NCBI GenBank assembly: GCA_039591075.1 | Contig: JBDHEI010000007.1 | Coordinates: forward strand, 102,067 to 166,066 | Source: JAOTVV01 sp039591075 | Lineage (GTDB): Bacteria > Gemmatimonadota > Gemmatimonadetes > Gemmatimonadales > GWC2-71-9 | Direction of reading: 5' to 3' | Length of the DNA: 64,000 nucleotides | Shown here: piece after piece, positions 42,043 through 51,474 of the stretch | Layout of the letters: each line of letters starts with the position of its first letter | Numbering within the stretch: the stretch's first letter is position 1 | Notes under the pieces: model-generated | Told to the model about the DNA's origin: nothing | Databases searched by the model: none | Seen by the model: the letters and a program-made list of their open reading frames with translations, nothing else | Program-made: the position numbers and the translations under genes

Positions 42043-42473
42043 GAAAGCCCCTCCTCGGCCAACTGTTGCAGTGCCCGCTGCGCGTGCTCGACCCACTTGT
42101 CTGCGTCGGGTCCCCGCGGCGGACGCTGGAGAAACGTCCGGAGGTGCTCGACCGCGTGCTCCGTCTCCCCACGACGGAGCAGAAGGAACCCCAGCCCGTA
42201 ATGGGCACCGGCAAGGTCCGGGTCGATCTCGAGCGCTCGACGATAGTGCCGGATGGCCTCGTCGTGACGATTGGTCTTCGTGAACGCGATGGCGATGTTC
42301 TGGAGAACCCGCAGGTCGGTGGGATGATCCCGCAGCGCCAGGCGATACGAGGTCAGCGCAGCGTCGTAGTCGCCCTGCCGCTCCAGTGCGAGCGCCTCGT
42401 TGAGGTAGTCCAGTCGTTGCGGCTGGACGCTCACATGCCGGCGGCGACCGAAGAGGCGTTTCCAGAAGTCCAT
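42039..42473 (-). CDS. TPR-repeat protein
   Basis: About 144 residues. After a basic N-terminus (MDFWKRLFGRRRH) three tetratricopeptide units follow: RLDYLNEALALERQGDYDAALTSYRLAL, a DLRVLQNIAIAFTKTNRHDEAIRHYRRALEI unit and an AGAHYGLGFLLLRRGETEHAVEHL unit. It is a protein-interaction scaffold of unknown partner. The ATG at 42473 is chosen because the basic start fits; a GTG at 42500 is possible. It overlaps the lipoprotein gene. Confidence 0.75.
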   Translation of the reverse strand: MDFWKRLFGRRRHVSVQPQRLDYLNEALALERQGDYDAALTSYRLALRDHPTDLRVLQNIAIAFTKTNRHDEAIRHYRRALEIDPDLAGAHYGLGFLLLRRGETEHAVEHLRTFLQRPPRGPDADKWVEHAQRALQQLAEEGLS

Positions 42474-42520
42474 TCGAGCGGGAAGATAACGTGAAGCCAC
42501 CCCGACGCCTAGCGGGGCCG

Positions 42521-42538
42521 GCCGCCCGTTAGGGCGGC
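42521..42538. repeat. Hairpin in the divergent TPR/phosphoribosyltransferase gap
   Basis: GCCGCCC pairs with GGGCGGC (7 bp) around GTTA. An overlapping alternative pairing, GACGCC (42504-42509) with GGCGTC (42536-42541), would compete with it. It could be a leader element of the downstream phosphoribosyltransferase gene, but there is no T-run. Confidence 0.4.
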
Positions 42539-42577
42539 GTCCGATTCAGGTTGTTTCGGTCGTGTGGCGAGGGTATG

Positions 42578-43114
42578 ATGGGTATGGAGATGCGTGACTT
42601 TCTCGCTGTGTCGGGTCCCCGGGACGTCCTGGAGGTCGACTGGCCGCTGTTCGGCGAGCTGTGCCGGGCGCTGGCGCTCCGGATTGCCCGGGACTACGAG
42701 CCCGAGATCGTGCTTGGCATCGCCAAGGCGGGGGTGGTTCCGGCGGCCGTGGTGGCCTCCATGTTGGGGTGCGAATTCGCCGCCATGTCGATCACCCGGC
42801 GCACGGCAGCCGGTCGACCGACGCTCGTCTCCGGCCCGCCGCCCACCGTCCGCGGACACCGCGTGCTCATCGTTGACGAAACATGTGACAGTGGGGATAC
42901 GATGAAGGTCGCGCTGGTCGCCGTGCGCAAGGTCGCACCGGCAGAGGTCCGTACGGCGGTCTCGATCAAGACGGGTGGCTACCAGCCGGACTACCACGCA
43001 CTGCAGACCCAAAGCTTCATCATCCTCCCGTGGGACCGAGAGGTCGTGGTGGACGGTCACCTCACCCTCCGTCCCGAGTATGCAGCAAAGCTGGAGGAAC
43101 TGGAGAGAGACTGA
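42578..43114 (+). CDS. Phosphoribosyltransferase family protein
   Basis: About 178 residues with a type I PRTase fold. The PRPP-binding loop is HRVLIVDETCDSGDTMKVAL, the N-terminal part has EIVLGIAKAGVVPAAVVASML, and the end has IILPWDRE. It resembles purine (xanthine/guanine) PRTases; the base specificity is not readable. Four ATGs occur in the first 20 codons; the one at 42578 has GAGG at 5 nt. Confidence 0.85.
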   Translation: MGMEMRDFLAVSGPRDVLEVDWPLFGELCRALALRIARDYEPEIVLGIAKAGVVPAAVVASMLGCEFAAMSITRRTAAGRPTLVSGPPPTVRGHRVLIVDETCDSGDTMKVALVAVRKVAPAEVRTAVSIKTGGYQPDYHALQTQSFIILPWDREVVVDGHLTLRPEYAAKLEELERD

Positions 43115-43141
43115 GTGCGGGGCGACGTTCCCCGCCCTCGG

Positions 43142-43693
43142 TCATCGCAGAACGGCTCGATAATCCTCGCCGCGACTCACCGCGTCGTACACATTCCCCA
43201 ACGTCTCCGGCGATCCGGTCAGAAAGCGGCAGTGCGCGTCGCCCTGACCCCGGCACTCGATTTCCATCACGGCGATCGGGCCCCCACCCGCCAACGCCGT
43301 CAGGAAGCTCGCCAGCATGCCGGTCGAGAAGAAACAGGCCGGACCGTCGCCTACCGTGGGCGTGGTTTCCGCCCAATCACTCGTAGTGATGGCGAGCCCG
43401 AGCGCGCCAATCCGCTCCGTTTGTAGGGTCCCCCAGCCGAGGGTGCCGAAGAACTCGGAGAGCACCTCAGGGAGCCGGGACGCATCAAGGTCGGCCGGGT
43501 CCTCGATGTCGGTGTACGTCGGAAGCCACTCGCGAAACGACTGATACACCTCGGTCCCCGCCGCATATCCCATCTCCTGCAGACGGGTCGCGCCCTGGTT
43601 CTCGCCAAGGTCGTTGAGGAGCGATGAGCGGAGCACACGGAGCGCATTCGCGCCGATGCCAACCACCCCGCGTTGATACGGTGCATGTGCCAT
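43142..43693 (-). CDS. V4R (4-vinyl reductase)-domain protein
   Basis: A 183-residue single-domain protein. The LNDLGENQGATRLQEMGYAAG helix and the terminal CRGQGDAHCRFLTGSPE motif are typical of the V4R domain, a small-ligand-binding fold related to heme-NO-binding domains. It has no attached output domain here, unlike many V4R regulators. It converges with the phosphoribosyltransferase gene. Confidence 0.8.
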   Translation of the reverse strand: MAHAPYQRGVVGIGANALRVLRSSLLNDLGENQGATRLQEMGYAAGTEVYQSFREWLPTYTDIEDPADLDASRLPEVLSEFFGTLGWGTLQTERIGALGLAITTSDWAETTPTVGDGPACFFSTGMLASFLTALAGGGPIAVMEIECRGQGDAHCRFLTGSPETLGNVYDAVSRGEDYRAVLR

Positions 43694-44043
43694 GATCAAG
43701 ACCCGGTAGCAGACGTGGCAACATAGGGGAGATTGCTGGAGTGACGCAAGAGCGATGAGGCATCGTTCTCAGCCGCTCGTGCGAGTCGGATCGCCCTCGA
43801 CGCCGCCGCGTTCACTCAGTAGTATCCCAGGAGGCAGGGCGAGAGAAGATGCTGTGCCCACCGAACCTGGCGCACTGGCCCGGCCGACACCGGTGACGGT
43901 GCCACGTGGTGACCGGTGGGCTGGGACGCCGACGCCTCGCGCGGGGTGAGCGGGAGGAGGCCCGTCCCGCGCCATGTGCTGTACGAAGAAAGCGAGCGCA
44001 CGACGCGCTCGGGACGACAACGACGGGATACCTGGGAGCGACC
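43694..44043. other. Intergenic region with nested dyads
   Basis: No convincing gene in about 350 nt between divergent V4R and YtxH genes. It holds CACCGGT (43888-43894) with its inverted copy ACCGGTG (43912-43918), and between them the palindrome CCACGTGG (43902-43909). This could be a regulatory dyad. Confidence 0.4.
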
Positions 44044-44370
44044 ATGGCACGCGAAAAAGAGCTGGACCTCGTCGATGACGAGGAAGGATTCGACGAGGAG
44101 CAGGAGGAACTCGAAGCCCTTGCCTATCACAATGGCGCGGGCGGCATCGTGGGATTCATTGGCGGACTGCTGGTCGGGGCGCTCATCGGTGCCGGGGTGG
44201 CATTTCTGTTCGCACCCGAGCGCGGGGATGTGACGAGACGGCGGTTGCGGTCCAGGATCCGCGACGTGTCGGACGACGCGCGCGAGCACTTCGACGACTG
44301 GCGCGATGGGGCAGAGCGGGAACTCCGGCGCCGGCAGCGGCAGCTGCGCCGTCGTCTCCATCGGGACTGA
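44044..44370 (+). CDS. YtxH-like membrane protein
   Basis: 108 residues: an acidic N-terminus, one glycine-rich TM segment (GIVGFIGGLLVGALIGAGVAFLFAPERG) and a strongly basic amphipathic tail rich in arginine. The TM-LFAPxxG signature is that of YtxH/gas-vesicle-like stress proteins. ATG at 44044 with GGAG upstream; the open frame extends further 5' without homology. Confidence 0.75.
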   Translation: MAREKELDLVDDEEGFDEEQEELEALAYHNGAGGIVGFIGGLLVGALIGAGVAFLFAPERGDVTRRRLRSRIRDVSDDAREHFDDWRDGAERELRRRQRQLRRRLHRD

Positions 44371-44389
44371 CGTCGCCGTCCCGCCGCCG

Positions 44390-45172
44390 TCAGGGCCGGT
44401 CGCGAATCTCCGAGAGGAGCGTCCGGGCCTCCGACTGGTACTGCGGGTCCGACACGTCACTCGTCGGCGGCAGCGCCAGGAGCGCTTCGAGCTCGCGCCG
44501 CGCATCGGCGTACCGCTCGACGTCGATGTAGATCTCGGCCAGTTCGAGCCGGTGGTACAGATACTCCGGCCGCAGCTCCACGGCCCGCTCGAGATTGACC
44601 GCCGCAGAATCCCAGCTGGCACGGTCGAGAAACCCCGCGCCGAAGAACGTCTTCGCGAAGAACTTCGCGATGCCCGAGAGGCGCTTCACCTCGGCATGCC
44701 AAGCCCCGAGCACGTGATATGCCCCGTCGTGAGCCGGGTTGAGCGCAACGGCGCGCGCCGCGGATTCGTAGATCTCTTTGGCAAAGCGCACGCGCTCCCT
44801 GCCACCGCGGGTTCGAGACAGGCGACCCAACGCGTTGGCGAGCATGAAATGCCCTTCAGCGTCGAGCGAGTCGGTGTGAATCGCCGCTCGGGAATAGATC
44901 TCGGCGACGCTGTACAGGCTGTCCCGTAGCTTGGCCTGCTTCGTGTCCTGGAGCCGCTTCGCCACGTCGATCTGCGCTTCGGCGAACTTCCACATCGCCT
45001 CGTAGGTTTGATCGGCCATGTAGGCGGCACGGTAGGCCTCCAGCGCCGTGGCCGGTTCCAAGGCGTGGGAGAGACTGTCACCCCGTCGTACCTGCTCGTC
45101 GTACGACGACTGAGCGGCGACGGCCGGTGCTCCCAGCAGGAGCATGAGGGTGACCGAGAACGCAGCACGCAT
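44390..45172 (-). CDS. Exported TPR-like protein
   Basis: 260 residues with a signal peptide ending in VAAQ. The helical repeats include an EAYRAAYMADQTYEAMWKFAEAQ unit, EGHFMLANALGRLSRTRGGRERVRFAKEIYE and VELRPEYLYHRLELAEIYIDVERYADAR. The layout resembles the RMD/FAM82-type TPR family. Probably periplasmic; partners unknown. Confidence 0.75.
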   Translation of the reverse strand: MRAAFSVTLMLLLGAPAVAAQSSYDEQVRRGDSLSHALEPATALEAYRAAYMADQTYEAMWKFAEAQIDVAKRLQDTKQAKLRDSLYSVAEIYSRAAIHTDSLDAEGHFMLANALGRLSRTRGGRERVRFAKEIYESAARAVALNPAHDGAYHVLGAWHAEVKRLSGIAKFFAKTFFGAGFLDRASWDSAAVNLERAVELRPEYLYHRLELAEIYIDVERYADARRELEALLALPPTSDVSDPQYQSEARTLLSEIRDRP

Positions 45173-45210
45173 GACGACTCCATGGACGCCGAAAGGTGAG
45201 TGACCGACTA

Positions 45211-46542
45211 ATGATTGTGCCCACCCTCATCGAGCGCAAGCGGCACGGACAGTCGTTGACGGAAGGCGAGTGGCAGTTCTTGGTGCGCGCCTACACGGCG
45301 GGTGACGTGCCGGATTACCAGATGGCCGCGCTGCTCATGGCGGTGGTGCTGCGGGGACTCGACGACGACGAGCTGGGGGCGCTGACCGATGCGATGTGTG
45401 CGTCGGGCAAGCGACTGGAGTTCGGAGACCACGTGCCGCCGCGCGTGGACAAGCACTCGACGGGCGGCGTGGGCGACAAAGTGTCCATCGTGCTGGCGCC
45501 GCTCGTCGCGTCGATGGGGGTGGCCGTACCGATGATCTCGGGCCGGGGCCTGTCCCACACCGGCGGGACGCTCGACAAGCTTCAGGCCATCCCCGGGTTC
45601 CGGGTCGATCTCTCGCTGGCGGCCACGCGTCGGCAGGTCGAGCGAATCGGTGCCGCGATGGTCGGGCAAACAGCGGAGATCGCGCCGGCAGACCAGAAGC
45701 TCTACGCGCTCCGCGACGTCACGGCCACGGTTGATGCGATCCCCCTCATGGCGGCGAGCATCATGTCGAAGAAGCTCGCCGAGGGCCTGAACGGTCTGGT
45801 GCTCGACATCAAACGCGGCGGCGGCGCGTTCGTGCCCGAGCTCGACCGCGGGCTCGCCCTGGCGTCCACCATGATCCGACTGGGCGAGGAGCGTGGCTGC
45901 CCAACGGTGGCGCTCCTGACCGCGATGGATCGCCCCCTGGGTCACGCGTGCGGCAACGCGCTCGAGATTGCCGAGTCGGTCGAGATGCTGCGCGGGGACG
46001 GACCCGCCGACCTCTGCGATGTGGTGCTTGCGCTGGGGGCGGAGATGCTACTCCTCGCAGGTATCGACTCCGACCGTGCCGCGGCGAGTTCCCGACTGCG
46101 CGACGCGCTCGCGAGCGGTCGGGCCGCCGAGAAGTTTGCGGAGATCGTCCAAGCCCAGGGTGGCGATCCCGCGGTCATCGACCGACCGGAGCTGCTCCCG
46201 CGGGCGCCGCTGGTTCGCGAGTATCGTGCGCGGGCACCGGGTTACGTCCATGCCACCCTGTCCCGGGAGATCGGACGGGCGGTCGTGGCTCTGGGCGGTG
46301 GGCGCCAGACCATCGACGACGAAATCGATCCTGCCGTGGGTATCGTCGTGCCGGCCAAGCCCGGCGACTTGGTGGAACGCGACGATGTGATCGCCATCGT
46401 GCATGCCCGCGACGAATCCGGATGCCGCGCGGCGATGGCCGCGCTCGACAACGCCGTGCGGATCGGCTCGGAGCGACCCGACAGCCCCCTCCCGCTGGTC
46501 TCACACCGGGTCACCGCGGGCGGCGTGGCATCCGTCGCGTGA
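45211..46542 (+). CDS. deoA: Thymidine/pyrimidine-nucleoside phosphorylase
   Basis: 443 residues with KHSTGGVGDKVSIVLAPLVA (phosphate binding) and the family signature SGRGLSHTGGTLDKLQ, then DIKRGGGAF. It splits pyrimidine nucleosides with phosphate to base and (deoxy)ribose-1-phosphate, complementing tdk in salvage. It could be Pdp rather than DeoA. The start ATG at 45211 matches the usual N-terminus (VPTLIERKRHGQSL); a GTG at 45196 is possible. Confidence 0.93.
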   Translation: MIVPTLIERKRHGQSLTEGEWQFLVRAYTAGDVPDYQMAALLMAVVLRGLDDDELGALTDAMCASGKRLEFGDHVPPRVDKHSTGGVGDKVSIVLAPLVASMGVAVPMISGRGLSHTGGTLDKLQAIPGFRVDLSLAATRRQVERIGAAMVGQTAEIAPADQKLYALRDVTATVDAIPLMAASIMSKKLAEGLNGLVLDIKRGGGAFVPELDRGLALASTMIRLGEERGCPTVALLTAMDRPLGHACGNALEIAESVEMLRGDGPADLCDVVLALGAEMLLLAGIDSDRAAASSRLRDALASGRAAEKFAEIVQAQGGDPAVIDRPELLPRAPLVREYRARAPGYVHATLSREIGRAVVALGGGRQTIDDEIDPAVGIVVPAKPGDLVERDDVIAIVHARDESGCRAAMAALDNAVRIGSERPDSPLPLVSHRVTAGGVASVA

Positions 46543-48245
46543 TGCGCTACCGCATCGGCCTCGCCCTGTGCACGGCGATGGCGTGCTCGTCACTCCCGCT
46601 TGCCGCACAGACGGTGCAGGGTGAGGTCCATGAGTTAACCACAGGCAAACCCGTGCCGGGTGGGTTTGTAGTGCTCCAGGGCGCGGATGGCAGCGAGATC
46701 GCACGCGCCCTCACCGACCCGCTCGGCCGGTTCACGTTACGGGCCACGCGGCCGGGACGCTACCGGCTCAAAACGGTGGCCGTTGGTCGCGTGAGCTGGG
46801 AATCCGAGCCGTTCGACCTCGAGGCGGACGAAGACCGGACCTTCGACGTGACGATGAGCATGCTCCCCGTGGCGCTGCCGGCGCTCATCGTTGAGGCCGA
46901 CCGCCGGTGCCGCGTGCGTCCCGGCGTCGGCGTAGCGGCGGGCGAGTTCTGGAATGAGGCCCGCAAGGCCCTCGAGGCCATCGTCTGGACGGAGCGGAAC
47001 GGGACACTGCGCCATCGGATCGTGCGTTACGAGCGGGAACTCGAGCCGCGATCGCTCGACGTGCGTCGTCACCGGGAATCCACCCGCGAGGGGGTTTACC
47101 GGGGGAGCTCCTTCGTGACGGCGGCACCGCAGCTGCTCGCCGAGCGTGGCTACGTACGGGAGACCCTCGACGCCGAATGGATCTATGAGGCCCCGGACGC
47201 CCGAGTGTTGCTCTCCGAGGCGTTTGCCGATCTGCACTGCCTCGCCGTGGAGCGGCCGCATCGCCAACGTCCGGGGTTCGTCGGTCTCACCTTCGAGCCG
47301 GTACGCGGACGGGACGTCACGGACATCAGCGGCGTGATGTGGCTCGATGCTGAAACCGCCGAACTGCGGCAGTTGGAATTCCGGTACAGTGGCCTCCCGT
47401 GGGAGATCGACGCCACCAACATTGGTGGGCTGGTCCAGTTCAGGCGGCTGCCGGAGGGTCCCTGGATGGTGGAGAAGTGGTGGATTCGGATGCCGCAACT
47501 CGGGTATCGCGAGCGGCAGATCCTCCCCAACGGCCTACGAGGCGGCGAGTGGATCGTGATCGGCATCCTCGAGCAAGGTGGGTGGGTGGACGAGGTGCAG
47601 ACTCTGGCGGGTTCGACCATCTGGAACGCTCCCACCGCTCGATTGGAAGGTGTGGTGATGGATGAGTCGTCCGGCACCACGGTGGGCGCTGCCACCGTGC
47701 ATCTGTTGGGTACGGACCGGTCGGTCACGACCGATGGGCGCGGCACGTTCGCCGTGGATAGTCTCGCTCCGGGGCGCTACCGCCTCGCCGTGGGCCATCC
47801 CGCCATCGATGTCGCGCGCCACGTCCAACCACCATTCGTCGCGACGCTCGGTCGGGGTGATACGCTTCGAGTCGAAGTGCGCCTGCGCGCGGTCGAGTCG
47901 ATCATCGGAGCGCTGTGTCCCGGGATGTCCGCCGATTCGGGCGTCATTGCGGGCCTCGTTCGCGTCCGTGAAACGGGGGCCTCGGTGTCTGGCGCGGCCG
48001 TCGCGGCACGGTGGAGTCGGTGGTATCGGGCCGGGGGCGTGTTGCGGGAAGAGCGACTCAGCGCCGAAAGCGAGACCGACGAGAGCGGCTACTACTACCT
48101 TTGCGGCATGCCGCTGGACGCCACACTCACGGTTCAGGTGAGCGGCTCGCGGACGGCATCAGTCTCCGATTCCGTCCTGGTCGGCGCCGACCGGGTGCGT
48201 CGGCATGATTTCGAGCTTCCCGATGGAGTGCGGCCTCCGAGCTAG
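46542..48245 (+). CDS. Exported protein with carboxypeptidase-regulatory-like domains
   Basis: 567 residues with a signal peptide ending in PLAAQ. Residues about 23-110 form a CarboxypepD_reg-like beta-sandwich (GEVHELTTGKPVPGGFVVLQG...GRFTLRATRPGRYRLKTVAVG), and a second one starts near 365 (LEGVVMDESSGTTVGAATVHLLG). A third, weaker one is near the C-terminus. The central 240 residues are unassigned. TGATG overlap with deoA. Probably outer-membrane-associated or periplasmic. Confidence 0.8.
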   Translation: MRYRIGLALCTAMACSSLPLAAQTVQGEVHELTTGKPVPGGFVVLQGADGSEIARALTDPLGRFTLRATRPGRYRLKTVAVGRVSWESEPFDLEADEDRTFDVTMSMLPVALPALIVEADRRCRVRPGVGVAAGEFWNEARKALEAIVWTERNGTLRHRIVRYERELEPRSLDVRRHRESTREGVYRGSSFVTAAPQLLAERGYVRETLDAEWIYEAPDARVLLSEAFADLHCLAVERPHRQRPGFVGLTFEPVRGRDVTDISGVMWLDAETAELRQLEFRYSGLPWEIDATNIGGLVQFRRLPEGPWMVEKWWIRMPQLGYRERQILPNGLRGGEWIVIGILEQGGWVDEVQTLAGSTIWNAPTARLEGVVMDESSGTTVGAATVHLLGTDRSVTTDGRGTFAVDSLAPGRYRLAVGHPAIDVARHVQPPFVATLGRGDTLRVEVRLRAVESIIGALCPGMSADSGVIAGLVRVRETGASVSGAAVAARWSRWYRAGGVLREERLSAESETDESGYYYLCGMPLDATLTVQVSGSRTASVSDSVLVGADRVRRHDFELPDGVRPPS

Positions 48246-48469
48246 TTGCGGGGTGCGCCAGGTCCCCAGTCCGGCAGGTCGTCCTCTGCATCCTCTGGCG
48301 TGGCAAAGGCATCGAGATCCCGGACTTCCTCTTCGGCATCCTCGAGGATCTCCGGGTCGTCTGCCACCGATTCGGGCCGCGACGGCCGAAAGCCACCCGG
48401 CTTGCGCATGAACCACAGGAACACGGCGAGCAAGAGGAGGAACACGAACGCAAGGGGGACGGACGACAT
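48242..48469 (-). CDS. Small single-TM protein with acidic tail
   Basis: 75 residues: an N-terminal TM helix (PLAFVFLLLLAVFLWFM), a basic RKPGGFRPSRP stop-transfer, then an acidic tail rich in D and E. It converges with the preceding gene with a 4-nt overlap and follows the GroES-like gene by 11 nt. No family recognised. Confidence 0.65.
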   Translation of the reverse strand: MSSVPLAFVFLLLLAVFLWFMRKPGGFRPSRPESVADDPEILEDAEEEVRDLDAFATPEDAEDDLPDWGPGAPRN

Positions 48470-48480
48470 CCCGGAGAGCC

Positions 48481-48873
48481 TCAGAGGTCGGACGAGCCGA
48501 GCTGGTCGAGGATGTCCTTGGACCGGACGAGAACGAGGATGGCCGCCTGTGGCACGACGAGGTAGCGTTTCCCCTCGAACGTGATCTCCACGGCCGCCTT
48601 CCGGAAAAAAAGCGCGAAGTCACCGATGCGAGCTTGAATCGGCAGGAACCGTCCCTCGCCACCTGGAATCTTCCATGGCTCGGAGTCGAGCTCGGCGGGT
48701 GGAGACAAGGGTGTTCCCGGACCGGTGGCCACGATGCGGCCACTTTGCACGGCCTGATGGTCCACCGCGGTCGGCGGCAGGTACAAACCCACGTTGGTGC
48801 GTTCCTCACCTTCCTGGGGAACGACCAAGACGCGGTCTCCCACCACGATGAGCTTCTTGAGGGGATCCGTCAT
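48481..48873 (-). CDS. GroES-like (Cpn10) protein
   Basis: 130 residues with the Cpn10 beta-barrel order: VVGDRVLVVPQEGEERTNVGLYLPP (mobile-loop region), SGRIVATGPGT, then ARIGDFALFFRKAAVEITFEGKRYLVVPQAAILVLV. The usual GroES is about 97 residues; the extra length lies in a proline-rich insert in the middle and a short tail. No groEL is adjacent and no CIRCE operator is visible. It may be a paralogue of the true co-chaperonin. Confidence 0.75.
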   Translation of the reverse strand: MTDPLKKLIVVGDRVLVVPQEGEERTNVGLYLPPTAVDHQAVQSGRIVATGPGTPLSPPAELDSEPWKIPGGEGRFLPIQARIGDFALFFRKAAVEITFEGKRYLVVPQAAILVLVRSKDILDQLGSSDL

Positions 48874-48927
48874 GCCCTGAAATCAAACTGGCCTTCGGAA
48901 CGCCCGCCAGGGTCGCGCGGAGGGGGG

Positions 48928-51474
48928 TCAGTCCGCGAGGTCACGCAACACGGCAAGCGGCGACCGACGGACGAGGTCCCAACTGGCAAAGATCCCGATC
49001 GCGGTGGTGACGACCGTGGTGCCCAAGGCGAGCGCAAGGAGGGGGATCGACGGGAGGGTGAACCGAAGCTCGAAGAAGAATTTCACCAACACCCAGCCGG
49101 CGAGGGCCGCGAGCACCACACCGAGCACTGAGGCGAGACTCCCGAGCACTGCGTATTCGACGCCGAGCACGCGCACGACTTGCGACGTTCGCGCGCCGAG
49201 TGTGCGGAGCAGCACGCTCTCCCGGAGCCGTTGGAACCGCGACGTGGCTGCTGCCCCCAGCACAACCACTGCCCCGCAGGCGATGGAGAAGACGGCCATG
49301 ATGCGGATGGCCAGCGCCACGCTCCCGAGGAGGCGCTCGAGCACTTCTTGCACGAGGGAAACGTCGAGGAGCGAGAGGTTCGAATGCTGGAGGACCAGGT
49401 CCCGCTGGACTTCGGCGCGCCGCCGGGCGTCGTCGATGTGCGCCAGGGTGACCAGCGTTTGCGGCGCGCTCTCCAACACGTCCGGCTCGAAGACGACGAA
49501 GAAATTCGTTTCGAATCGCGCCCAGTCGACCTGACGCACGCTGGCGATCACGGTTTCGACGGTCACGCCCTGGAAGTCCCAAGTGAGGCGGTCACCGAGT
49601 CGCACGTGAAGTTCATCGGCCAGATCCTCTTCGATAGAGATCCGAGCGGGGAGTGTGTCGGGGCGCGCGCCCGTCCACCAGCTGCCTTGGACGAGCCGTT
49701 CGGATGCGACGAGCGTATCGCGGTAGGTATTGCGGTACTCGCGCCGGAGCGCCCAGCGGCTCCGCCGAAGGCTGCTCGTGTCGGTCAGCAACTCGGCGAC
49801 CGGCACGCCGCCGATCCCGGCAATTCGTGCCGGGACGATGGGTACCGCCGCGGTCTCCCCCGCACCCGCAGCCGCCAGTTGGGCCCGCACGTCATCTACT
49901 TGATCGGGCTGGATATCGAAGACCACGAGGTTCGGGCGCGATCCCGACGTCTCGAAGGCGAATTGGTCGAGGAGGTTTCGTTGGACCACGTGGAGCGTCC
50001 CGAGCAAGAACACGCCGAACCCGACGGTCAATACGACGGACACCGTCTGGTTGTGCGGCCGAAACAGATTGGCGATGCCTTGGCGCACGACATACGGGGC
50101 ATTGGTGGGAAAGAGCCTCCGCGTCGCGGCAACGAGGGCGCGCGCGGTCGCCCAGAGCACGGCCGTGGTCAGGGTGATGCCGACGGCGAAGGCAAGCCCG
50201 ACTGCCGGCACCGGCGCCTGCGTCACGCTGAGCACCAGTATGGTCCCGAACACCGCGGCGTAGGCGGCGACGCGAGCGAGGTCCCGTCGCCGTGCGGGCT
50301 CTTCGACGGAGCGACGCAGGGCACGGAGCGGTGCGACGTTGCGCACGGTGAGCAACGGCAGCAGACCGAAGGCGAGCGCGACCCAGAGGCCGATCCCCAG
50401 ACCGGCGGCGACCGGTCCGATTCGGATGCTTGGCTGCACCGCGAGCGGGAGGAAGTCCGCCAGCAGCGTGGGAAGGCTGCGCTGGACGACGAGCCCGAGT
50501 ACCACGCCGACCATGGCGCCCACCAGCCCCATGAGTGCTGCCTGGAGGAGATAGGCTGCGAACACCGTGCGCTGGGTTCCACCCAAACACCGGAGCACTG
50601 CCACCGTGTCGAGCTTCCGACGCACAAACACGTGCACGGCACTCCCGGTCGCGATCCCTCCAAGCAGCAGGGCCGTGAGCCCGAGCAGTGCCAAGAACCG
50701 TGTGAAGGCGGCGAACCACTCGCGGAAATCCTCCTCGCGACTGGCAGCTGTGGCGGCCCGTACGCGCTCGCGGTCGAGCATGGGCCTGTGTGCCGTGACG
50801 AACTCCGCCGCGGCCAGGGCGCCGGGCAGTTTTAGCAGAGCGTGGTAGCGAGCACGGCTGCCAAACTGCAGGAGATTCGTCTCCTCGACATAGTCGGCCG
50901 CGATGTAGACCCGCGGCCCGATCGCGGTCTGAATGCCGATCTCGCCGGGGATGCGTCTCAGCTCGGCATCGACGACGAAGGCCGCATCCCCAAGACGAAG
51001 CGTATCGCCGACCTCCGCCCCGAGGTAGACGAGGAGCGCGGGATCGACCAGGGCGTGGTGCCCGTCCCGCAAACGCGACCACCGGTTCGCCGGCGCCGTC
51101 TCGATACGACCGTAGTAGGGGAAATCGCCTTCGACAGCCCGCACGTCCACCAGCCGGGTCTTGCCCGTTGCGGTGGCCAATGCCATGGAGGTGAAACTGG
51201 TCACCCGCGAGACCGGCACCCCGTCCCGTTGCAGTGAGTCGAGCAGCTCACGGGCCCGACCGGAGAACTCGTTGGTGCTGCGGAGTTCCACGTCGGCGCC
51301 CATCAGACTCCGCGACTCGGCGTGGATCGCCTCCGTTACGTCGGCCCGGAAAGAGCCGATCGCCACCAGCGCCGCCACCCCGAGGGAGATCGCCCCGGCA
51401 TAGAGCCCGATTTGGCGTCGGGCGGCTCGGCCCTCCCGCAGCGCGAGCCGGAGGACAAACAGCGGACCAGTCAT
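48928..51474 (-). CDS. ybbP: FtsX/MacB-type ABC transporter permease (YbbP-like)
   Basis: 848 residues with an N-terminal TM segment, a large periplasmic region, and two FtsX-type four-TM blocks (about residues 265-420 and 715-840). Length and layout match YbbP (about 800 residues). It overlaps the ATPase gene by 4 nt. The ybbA-ybbP pair divergent from tesA is the arrangement known in E. coli. Substrate not established. Confidence 0.85.
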   Translation of the reverse strand: MTGPLFVLRLALREGRAARRQIGLYAGAISLGVAALVAIGSFRADVTEAIHAESRSLMGADVELRSTNEFSGRARELLDSLQRDGVPVSRVTSFTSMALATATGKTRLVDVRAVEGDFPYYGRIETAPANRWSRLRDGHHALVDPALLVYLGAEVGDTLRLGDAAFVVDAELRRIPGEIGIQTAIGPRVYIAADYVEETNLLQFGSRARYHALLKLPGALAAAEFVTAHRPMLDRERVRAATAASREEDFREWFAAFTRFLALLGLTALLLGGIATGSAVHVFVRRKLDTVAVLRCLGGTQRTVFAAYLLQAALMGLVGAMVGVVLGLVVQRSLPTLLADFLPLAVQPSIRIGPVAAGLGIGLWVALAFGLLPLLTVRNVAPLRALRRSVEEPARRRDLARVAAYAAVFGTILVLSVTQAPVPAVGLAFAVGITLTTAVLWATARALVAATRRLFPTNAPYVVRQGIANLFRPHNQTVSVVLTVGFGVFLLGTLHVVQRNLLDQFAFETSGSRPNLVVFDIQPDQVDDVRAQLAAAGAGETAAVPIVPARIAGIGGVPVAELLTDTSSLRRSRWALRREYRNTYRDTLVASERLVQGSWWTGARPDTLPARISIEEDLADELHVRLGDRLTWDFQGVTVETVIASVRQVDWARFETNFFVVFEPDVLESAPQTLVTLAHIDDARRRAEVQRDLVLQHSNLSLLDVSLVQEVLERLLGSVALAIRIMAVFSIACGAVVVLGAAATSRFQRLRESVLLRTLGARTSQVVRVLGVEYAVLGSLASVLGVVLAALAGWVLVKFFFELRFTLPSIPLLALALGTTVVTTAIGIFASWDLVRRSPLAVLRDLAD

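Noticed and set aside
48874..48927. CIRCE heat-shock operator upstream of the GroES-like gene
   Set aside because: The 54-nt gap contains no TTAGCACTC-N9-GAGTGCTAA-like dyad.
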